From: Comamonadaceae bacterium
Lineage (GTDB): Bacteria > Pseudomonadota > Gammaproteobacteria > Burkholderiales > Burkholderiaceae_C
Direction: 5' to 3'
Assembly: GCA_947458415.1 (NCBI GenBank)
Contig: CANGZG010000067.1
Location: forward strand, 1-11,351
DNA: 11,351 bases
The notes beneath the pieces were generated by a model. It was given only the letters and a program-made list of their open reading frames with translations. It was not told the origin of the DNA and ran no database searches. Positions 6,244-11,351 of this stretch are shown here, piece by piece. The translations under genes were made by a program, and so were the position numbers. Each line of letters begins with the position of its first letter. Position 1 is the stretch's first letter.

Positions 6244-6882
6244 TCAGGGCGCGATCTTGATCATGGAACGGATGGCATTGGCCACGCGGTTTTGTTCCTG
6301 CTCGGTGACGTAACGCACCACCATCAGCTTGTCTTCGTAACTGTTGCCCGCCAGCAATTCTGCTGGAATGACAGGTTTTTTCTTTTCCTTCTTCATGCTT
6401 TGACGCATTTTTTCCAGCGATGAATCTTCTTCCTCTGGGTCCAAGTCTTGCGCATCGACTTGATCTTGCGCCAATTTGGCCAAGCGTTCAGCTTCCAACA
6501 CCGCGACTTGTGCGCGACGCGCCATTTCCTCTTCATGGCCTTTGAGCAATTCAGCCTGATGCAGTTTCTCCGCCTCGATGATTTGCAATTCTTCTTCGGT
6601 CAGCACCACCGGCTCAGGCACTGGCACAGCAGTCGGCGCAGTGTCCACGGATGCGTCAGGTGTGGAAGCTTTGGGGGCTTCCAACTGAGGCAGGGGTCTG
6701 GGTGCGTAAAAACTTGAAAACTGTTCGCGGAACGCAGAGTTCACAGCGAGTTGCGCCATCTCTTCAAGCTCTAAAGTGTTGGGCTCGCGCCTGACCATCG
6801 ACATCAACATGGGTCTGACCACAAAGGCAATGAATGCCAAGCACATGATGGTGCGCAAAGCAATATTGATGAAATCAAGCAT
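6244..6882 (-). CDS. Membrane-anchored FliF-tail-like protein (second copy of the FliF TM2 plus FliG-binding tail)
   Basis: This 212-residue protein is not a standard flagellar gene product. Residues 5-24 form one hydrophobic helix ending in VVRPM, the same motif that ends TM2 of FliF in this operon (AVVRPM). A Pro-rich spacer (about 61-92), a charged coiled-coil-like stretch (about 95-160) and a basic MKKEKKK patch follow. The C-terminus (172-209: IPAELL, then NSYEDK, RVANAIRSMI) aligns with the last 40 residues of the neighbouring FliF (IPADLL, NSYDDK, RVASVMRNMI), with 17 identities in about 37 positions. That tail is the FliG-binding segment of FliF. The periplasmic ring-building domains of FliF are absent. 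The start at 6882 has GAGG at 6-nt spacing, better than the ATG at 6888. The gene overlaps fliH by 8 nt and is 3 nt from fliI, so it is fully within the operon. A FliG-binding role is inferred; membrane topology is probably N-out/C-in. Confidence 0.9.
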   Translation of the reverse strand: MLDFINIALRTIMCLAFIAFVVRPMLMSMVRREPNTLELEEMAQLAVNSAFREQFSSFYAPRPLPQLEAPKASTPDASVDTAPTAVPVPEPVVLTEEELQIIEAEKLHQAELLKGHEEEMARRAQVAVLEAERLAKLAQDQVDAQDLDPEEEDSSLEKMRQSMKKEKKKPVIPAELLAGNSYEDKLMVVRYVTEQEQNRVANAIRSMIKIAP

Positions 6883-8116
6883 GTTCATCCTCTTCAGGGG
6901 GTGGGTCAAACGTGACGCGTTCGGGCACATCTTCGACTTGACCGTCTCGCTGCGCCAAGGGTTGACGGAAAAATGCCGACTGCTCGCGCCACAGCTCGGG
7001 CTGGTTCAACAAACGGTTGGCCATGGCTTGCAGCCTGTGCTCAATCAAATCTTCAATTTGGCTGTCGTTGACCACCAAACGCACGCTGCCCGGGTGCAAA
7101 CCAGGAACAGCTTGTAACTGCATTTGTTTGATGACCTCGGCGCCCAAGTCTTCCAAACGGGCTTTGTCTTGCGGATTCAATTCCACGGTAACCGCCGACT
7201 GGCCGTGCAAATCGATTTCATCCAGACAACGTTGCACCAAACGCTCGATCGCTTGGCCCGACAAGGTCAGTTCAGCCAGCACCAGCTGTTCGCTGATGTG
7301 CAGGGCCAGTCGCTTCACGGGTTCAAACAAAGCTTGCGGGTCATTGCTGAAAGCGCGCAATGTGTCGTGGACTTGTCCCAGCAACACCAATTGCTCTTGC
7401 AACTCTGCGGTCAATGCTGTTTTTTGGGCGGCCAATGCAGCTGCCAACGCGTCGGCCGACTCGGCTTTGGCTTGCGCCTCGCCTTGGACCGTGCCTTCGC
7501 TCAAGCCTTGGGCATGGCCCAGCGATTGGCCTTGTTGCAGACCTTCATCCATGCCTTGGGCATGGCCTTGGGCCCACGCTTCTTCGCGCGCCGCAGCCAA
7601 TGCCGCGGGGTCAATCACCGGCGCATCGTCGCCCAAGGGCAGGTCTGACATCCAGTCATCTGCTTCGGTGTGTTTCCACATGCATTCCGCGCCAAACACC
7701 TCGCGCTGAAGCCGCATGTCTGCATCACGCTCGGCTTGCGCTTGCAAACGGGCATTGAGCGCTGCAAGCTGTTGTGCCTGTTGCGGGTCTTCTGCCACTG
7801 CGGTACTGGCCGTGTTTGGCACAGTGTCTTGCGCGAGCGATTCAGCAACGGGTAACGCAGCTTTGCCCAACTTGCTTTCTGCTTGAAACGCTTTGGGTTT
7901 GCCAAAGGTTTCCAGCACGAAGCCGGTGTCTTCGTCCAACACCTTGGCATGTTCGGGTGTGGCCAACTGCTTGAATTTGAAAGTCGCGTAATCCAATTTG
8001 GGCACATTGGCCCAATCGAATTCACCGAAATTCGGAATCGGTTTGGAAGACGAGTTCAGCCAAGTGTCATCTAACCAATGACGCGGCTTGGCCGGTTGCG
8101 GGTCCGGATTAAACAA
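6875..8116 (-). CDS. fliH: FliH, FliI regulator of the export ATPase complex (unusually long)
   Basis: FliH holds FliI and links it to the C ring and the export gate. The C-terminal half is typical: a run of glycines at every fourth position (184, 188, ... 212; eight Gly, the known FliH GxxxG helix), then LFEPVKRLALHISEQLVLAEL, AVTVELNPQD and PGLHPGSVRLVVND, as in the FliH/YscL/V-ATPase-E-like family. At 413 residues it is far longer than the usual 230 or so, because of about 180 residues before the GxxxG run. The N-terminus carries two tryptophans (W14, W19 in PRHWLDDTWL) that resemble the Trp pair used by enterobacterial FliH to bind FliN/FlhA. This supports the TTG start at 8116, which overlaps fliG by 8 nt and has GGAG 6 nt upstream. 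No early ATG is available. The 3' end overlaps the next gene by 8 nt. Confidence 0.93.
   Translation of the reverse strand: MFNPDPQPAKPRHWLDDTWLNSSSKPIPNFGEFDWANVPKLDYATFKFKQLATPEHAKVLDEDTGFVLETFGKPKAFQAESKLGKAALPVAESLAQDTVPNTASTAVAEDPQQAQQLAALNARLQAQAERDADMRLQREVFGAECMWKHTEADDWMSDLPLGDDAPVIDPAALAAAREEAWAQGHAQGMDEGLQQGQSLGHAQGLSEGTVQGEAQAKAESADALAAALAAQKTALTAELQEQLVLLGQVHDTLRAFSNDPQALFEPVKRLALHISEQLVLAELTLSGQAIERLVQRCLDEIDLHGQSAVTVELNPQDKARLEDLGAEVIKQMQLQAVPGLHPGSVRLVVNDSQIEDLIEHRLQAMANRLLNQPELWREQSAFFRQPLAQRDGQVEDVPERVTFDPPPEEDEHA
6889..6892 (-). promoter_or_regulatory. Ribosome binding site deciding the start of the FliF-tail-like gene
   Basis: GAGG on the minus strand, inside the end of fliH. 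It is 6 nt from the ATG at 6882 but directly abuts the ATG at 6888, so the downstream ATG is the more likely start. Confidence 0.65.
7481..7567 (-). repeat. GxxxG-encoding repeat in fliH with a 15-bp exact direct repeat
   Basis: Eight glycine codons at strict four-codon spacing encode the FliH GxxxG helix. Inside it, a 15-bp sequence encoding GHAQG occurs exactly twice on the DNA (7505-7519 and 7553-7567), 48 bp (16 codons, four helical GxxxG units) apart. This suggests an in-frame duplication within the helix. Confidence 0.8.
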
Positions 8117-9146
8117 AGTCTGCTCCGCCCAAGATCAATTCGCCGGTGTCTGACAACTTGCGAGCCAAACGCATGATTTTCTTTTGTGCGTCTTCGACGT
8201 CTGCGACACGCACCGGGCCGCGTGCGTCCATGTCGTCCTTGAACATGCCACGCGCACGCTCTGACATGTTGTCGAGGAAACGTGCCAGCACTTCTTCGGG
8301 CGCGCCTTTCAAAGCCACCATCAATTGGTCTGGCTCGACGTTGCGCATCAACACCTGAATACCCTTGTTGTCCACGGTAGCGAGGTTGTCGAAGGTGAAC
8401 ATCTGGTCTTGAATTTTCAACATCAGGTCTGCATCGATTTCTTCCAAACCATCCATGACAGAGCGTTCCAAATCGGTTTTGGTTTTGTTCATGATGTCGG
8501 CGGCGGCCTTGATGCCCCCAAAACTTGACGATTTGGACGACGAGCTCTTGGCGAACTGCTGCTTCATGATTTGTTCCAACTCGGCCATGGCAGACGGTTG
8601 CACCGTGTCCATCGCAGCCACACGTTGAATGACTTCAGGTCGAACTTCAGGCGGCAAATACACCAACACGTCGGCAGCCACACTGGTTTCCAATATCGAC
8701 AAAATGATCGCAATCACTTGCGGATGCTCGGTGCGGATCATTTCTGCAATGGAACGCGGATCCATCCAAGACAAAATATCCAAGCCCTTGGTGCCTTGCC
8801 CAGGCATGATGCGGTTGAGCACGGAATTGGCCTTGTCTTCGCCCAGCGCCAAGCGCATGACGCGGTCCACATAGTCCGAACCACCCAAGCCCACACTGTT
8901 TTGTTTTTTCAGCATGTCGACGAACTGGTCGAGCACCACATTCACCGCACCTTGTGACAGTGAAGACGCTTGCACCATGGCCGCGCCGAGTGCTTGCACT
9001 TCTTTGGGACTGAGGTATTTCACAATTTCAGCCGCTTGTTCTTCACCCAATAACAGCATCAGCACAGCGGCGCGTTGTGTCGAGGTCATCGCCTCCATTT
9101 CTGCGCGAAGCTCTGGGGTCCATTGGATGGTGTCGTTATCAGCCAT
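8109..9146 (-). CDS. fliG: FliG, flagellar motor switch protein
   Basis: FliG sits on the cytoplasmic face of the MS ring, transmits torque from the stator and switches rotation. The 345-residue product is slightly longer than the usual 330. Domain order is standard: an N-terminal FliF-binding domain with STQRAAVLMLLLGEEQAAEI and YLSPKEVQALGAAM, a middle domain with the EHPQ motif (TEHPQVIAIILS), a Ser-rich linker (SSSSKSSS), and a C-terminal torque domain. The last contains MFTFDNL and the charged helix MSERARGMFKDDMDARGPVR, which keeps the acidic and basic residues that face the stator. The ATG at 9146 has AAGGA 6 nt upstream in the 27-nt gap after fliF. Its N-terminal domain is the expected partner of both the FliF tail and the FliF-tail-like protein encoded downstream. 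Confidence 0.98.
   Translation of the reverse strand: MADNDTIQWTPELRAEMEAMTSTQRAAVLMLLLGEEQAAEIVKYLSPKEVQALGAAMVQASSLSQGAVNVVLDQFVDMLKKQNSVGLGGSDYVDRVMRLALGEDKANSVLNRIMPGQGTKGLDILSWMDPRSIAEMIRTEHPQVIAIILSILETSVAADVLVYLPPEVRPEVIQRVAAMDTVQPSAMAELEQIMKQQFAKSSSSKSSSFGGIKAAADIMNKTKTDLERSVMDGLEEIDADLMLKIQDQMFTFDNLATVDNKGIQVLMRNVEPDQLMVALKGAPEEVLARFLDNMSERARGMFKDDMDARGPVRVADVEDAQKKIMRLARKLSDTGELILGGADFV
8123..8126 (-). promoter_or_regulatory. Ribosome binding site supporting the TTG start of fliH
   Basis: GGAG on the minus strand, 6 nt upstream of the TTG at 8116 and inside the end of fliG. It is the main evidence for a non-ATG start. Confidence 0.55.
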
Positions 9147-9173
9147 GTCGTTTCCTTGGTAGCTTGTCAGTCA

Positions 9174-11300
9174 TCAAGATTCAATCATGTTGCGCATGAC
9201 ACTGGCCACTCGGCCGGAGTTGTCAGACACAATCATTCGAATCAACGCGACTTTGTCATCATATGAGTTGGCATTGTTCAACAAATCTGCGGGGATGCTG
9301 GCTTTCTTGGGCTTGAGTTTGCCCATGCGTGCCTTGAGGTCATCCAGCGATTCGCCTTCTTCCAATTCCACTTCCTCGCCAGACTCGGCCTGCAATTCAA
9401 GTGCAGCCAGTCGTTCGGCTTCACGGGCGGCTTCTTCTTCGGCCATGCGGGCGGCTTCGGCAGCGGCGGCTTCTTCGGCCATCTCGGCCTCTTTGGACAA
9501 GGCCTCGGCAGCAAGTCGCTCGGCTTCGGCTTTGGCCTCGGCTTCTTTGCGGGCTTTTTCCTCGGCCTCTTCGCGGGCAGCACGTTCTGCCACCACCCGA
9601 GCCGCAGCTTCGGCCTCCGCGGCAGCGATGCGTTCGGTGCGCAATTTTTCGGCGGTGGCGGCTTCGGCCGCAGCCGCAGCCATGGCCGCTGCTGCAATCG
9701 CTGCAGGGTCGACTTCTGGCTTGATCAGTTTCTTGATCATCGGACGGACCACAGCCAACAAGAACAACAAGAACAACACAGCAATCACACCGCTGTTGGC
9801 CAATGAAGCCAGCGCTTCGTCTTTGTACCAAGGCACGGCATTGGGGTCAACCGGCGGTTCAAAACGTGTCGCCACCACGGTCACGACGTCACCACGTTGG
9901 TCATTGAAACCCACGGCGCCGCGCACCAATTGGTTCAAGCGGTCCAGTTCTTCCTGGGTGTAAGGAATGGTGGTGGGTGGTGGTGAACCGTCGGCGGGCT
10001 TCTCCACTTTCATGCCAGCAGGAATCGGACGCTCGTTGATTAAGACACCGACGCCGAGTTTGGAAATATTGCCCATCGCGCTCTTGGTGTGGCGCACCGC
10101 ACGGTCGAGTTCGTAGTTTTTGGTGCTGCGAGCCACCACTTGCACGCCTTTTTCGCTCACGCCTTTGTTCGGGTCAGCGGGTGTGGCGTCGGTGGCGGCC
10201 GGGTTGATCGGCGGGTTGGGCGGGGTACTGCTGAGTGAACCAGGAATGCCAATCGCGTCTTTGAAGGTGTTGCGGTCTTCCACATACAACTCGGAGCGGG
10301 TTTTCGGTCCCTTGTCGCCTTGGTCAAAATCTTCGGTGGTGATTTCCTCTTGCGTGAAATCGAGTTGCAAGGTGACTTGTGCTGTCACGTTTTCAGCGCC
10401 AACAATGGGCGCGAGCAATTGCAACAAGCGAGTGCGATACAGGTCTTCCATTTGCTGCTTTTGTTGCAGCTCAGCGCCAGTCAGGCCCAGCGGCTGCGGT
10501 CCCAACATTTCGTTCATCAAAGAACCATAGTTGTCCACCACCGAGACATTCTCAGGTGCGAGGTAAGGCACGCTCGACGCCACCAACGAAATGATGGCTT
10601 GCACGTTGGCTGAAGACACTTCTTTGCCGGGGGCGCGCGTGATGATCACCGATGCTTTGGTGGGTACACGGTCGCGCACAAACACGCTTTGCTTGGGCGC
10701 GGCCAAATGCACGCGCGCATTGCGAATGCCTGCAATTTGCGAAATGGTTTTCGCCAACTCTTGCTCCATGGCGTTGTTGTAGCGAACCTGCTCCATGAAC
10801 TGACTGGTGGTCATGGCGGGCATGTCTTTCAAGGTGTCCATGCCTTGCACCTCCGTGCGCGGCAACCCTTTGGAAGCCAGCAACATGCGGGCCTCTTGGT
10901 ATTTGTCTGCCGGCACCATGATTTGGCCGGTGTTGTTATCGATCTCCGGCTTGAAATTGGCGGTCTTGAGGGTTTCGATGGCCAACTGTTTATCTGCCTC
11001 AGGCAGCATCATGGTGAGCGCGCGCATCGGCGGCGTTTTCATCGACATGGAGGCCAGACCAAAAGCGGCCACGACCATCAAGATGACCACGATCGGCAAG
11101 ACTTTTCGCACAGTGGGTTGACGCACCAAGTCGCGGATCATGCCCATCGGGTCGGTGAGCGCAGAGCTGGTGATCGAGCGCATCGGCGCGCCGCCGGCCG
11201 TCATGGCGTTGTTGCTGCGTGCACCTGCGTCAGACTCGGTGGTCAGCGCATTCGAGGTGGTGCCAATGGGGGTATTGAGTGTTGCACTTGCGGTTGCCAT
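9174..11300 (-). CDS. fliF: FliF, flagellar MS-ring protein with an extended cytoplasmic linker
   Basis: FliF builds the MS ring in the inner membrane. The 708-residue product has a Ser/Thr/Ala-rich N-terminal tail (1-60), TM1 (about 66-84), and periplasmic ring-building domains. These include NNAMEQELAKTISQI, RVHLAAPKQSVFVRD, PGKEVSSANVQAIISLVA and NVSVVDNYGSL. A Pro/Asn-rich loop (about 355-380) and TM2 (about 501-520, ending AVVRPM) follow. The FliG-binding tail is at 669-708. Most FliF proteins are about 550-570 residues. The excess lies mainly in an Ala/Glu/Arg-rich, probably helical stretch of about 120 residues (530-650) between TM2 and the tail, plus the longer N-terminus. The ATG at 11300 has GAGAG 6 nt upstream and follows the fliE stop by 14 nt. 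Core ring and tail motifs are intact. Confidence 0.98.
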   Translation of the reverse strand: MATASATLNTPIGTTSNALTTESDAGARSNNAMTAGGAPMRSITSSALTDPMGMIRDLVRQPTVRKVLPIVVILMVVAAFGLASMSMKTPPMRALTMMLPEADKQLAIETLKTANFKPEIDNNTGQIMVPADKYQEARMLLASKGLPRTEVQGMDTLKDMPAMTTSQFMEQVRYNNAMEQELAKTISQIAGIRNARVHLAAPKQSVFVRDRVPTKASVIITRAPGKEVSSANVQAIISLVASSVPYLAPENVSVVDNYGSLMNEMLGPQPLGLTGAELQQKQQMEDLYRTRLLQLLAPIVGAENVTAQVTLQLDFTQEEITTEDFDQGDKGPKTRSELYVEDRNTFKDAIGIPGSLSSTPPNPPINPAATDATPADPNKGVSEKGVQVVARSTKNYELDRAVRHTKSAMGNISKLGVGVLINERPIPAGMKVEKPADGSPPPTTIPYTQEELDRLNQLVRGAVGFNDQRGDVVTVVATRFEPPVDPNAVPWYKDEALASLANSGVIAVLFLLFLLAVVRPMIKKLIKPEVDPAAIAAAAMAAAAAEAATAEKLRTERIAAAEAEAAARVVAERAAREEAEEKARKEAEAKAEAERLAAEALSKEAEMAEEAAAAEAARMAEEEAAREAERLAALELQAESGEEVELEEGESLDDLKARMGKLKPKKASIPADLLNNANSYDDKVALIRMIVSDNSGRVASVMRNMIES
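9351..9713 (-). repeat. Low-complexity Ala/Glu/Arg-coding stretch in fliF
   Basis: About 120 codons encode mainly Ala, Glu, Arg and Lys in short recurring units such as AEAE, AAREEAE and AEEAA. At the DNA level this shows as many degenerate copies of gcttcggc/gcctcggc. It predicts a long charged single helix or coiled coil in the cytoplasm. Repeat-driven length change is plausible, and the shadow open frames on the opposite strand come from this composition. Confidence 0.8.
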
Positions 11301-11314
11301 GGTGTTCTCTCAGG

Positions 11315-11351
11315 TTAGACCGGCATGTTCATGATTTCTTCATACGCTCTG
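11315..11351 (-). CDS. fliE: FliE, basal-body protein (last 11 codons only)
   Basis: The window's right edge holds the end of a minus-strand gene whose final residues read RAYEEIMNMPV followed by TAA. This matches the conserved FliE C-terminus (AYQEIMNM-type). FliE connects the MS ring to the rod. The gene ends 14 nt before fliF, the usual fliE-fliF order. The rest of fliE and the operon promoter lie outside the window. Confidence 0.88.
   Translation of the reverse strand, partial: RAYEEIMNMPV

Noticed and set aside
6244..6930. The mini-FliF gene as a pseudogene or assembly-split remnant of fliF
   Set aside because: The frame is open, has a good ribosome binding site, overlaps fliH and abuts fliI. 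A complete fliF with its own tail is present upstream in the operon. The tail keeps conserved positions while the linker differs, which fits a retained paralogue.
9187..9963. 258-codon plus-strand open frame rich in Ser and Ala opposite the 3' part of fliF
   Set aside because: It is the mirror of the low-complexity Ala/Glu stretch of fliF. It has no ribosome binding site or domain, and open frames arise easily opposite such repeats.
1..11351. CRISPR arrays, tRNA/rRNA genes, insertion sequences or attachment sites
   Set aside because: No regularly spaced repeats, transposase-like frames, terminal inverted repeats or RNA gene signatures were seen. The window is filled by the genes listed.

Overview
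The window is almost wholly protein-coding and carries the core of a Gram-negative flagellar type III export and basal-body locus. Protein similarity, codon use (many TTG Leu and CAA/AAC codons, moderate-to-high GC) and a surface-adhesin-E-type lipobox-less secreted protein suggest a betaproteobacterium of the order Burkholderiales, perhaps Comamonadaceae. The genus cannot be fixed from the sequence alone.

Layout. Read on the minus strand from the right edge, the first operon is fliE (last 11 codons only), fliF, fliG, fliH, an extra membrane-anchored gene, fliI and fliJ. These genes are separated by 3 to 27 nt or overlap by 8 nt. The left part is a second minus-strand block, fliO, fliP, fliQ, fliR and flhB, with flhB running off the left edge. 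Between fliJ and fliO, where fliK, fliL, fliM and fliN would usually lie, sit two plus-strand genes: a small secreted SAE-like protein and a putative class I methyltransferase-fold protein. They begin 23 nt from the fliO start, overlap each other by 17 nt, and the second ends 11 nt inside the 3' end of fliJ. No intergenic stretch exceeds about 30 nt.

How the genes work together. FliF forms the MS ring and its cytoplasmic tail holds FliG, the rotor/switch protein. FliH, FliI and FliJ are the export ATPase complex. FliP, FliQ and FliR are the export gate, FliO helps assemble FliP, and FlhB is the substrate-specificity switch.

Most notable point. The gene between fliH and fliI (6244-6882, minus strand) encodes a 212-residue protein that looks like the last transmembrane helix of FliF joined through a variable linker to a second copy of the FliF C-terminal FliG-binding tail. 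In the tail, 17 of about 37 aligned positions are identical to the FliF of the same operon. It may be a dedicated membrane-anchored FliG-binding partner or a rotor accessory. FliF and FliH are also unusually long, through a ~120-residue Ala/Glu/Arg linker in FliF and a ~180-residue N-terminal extension in FliH.
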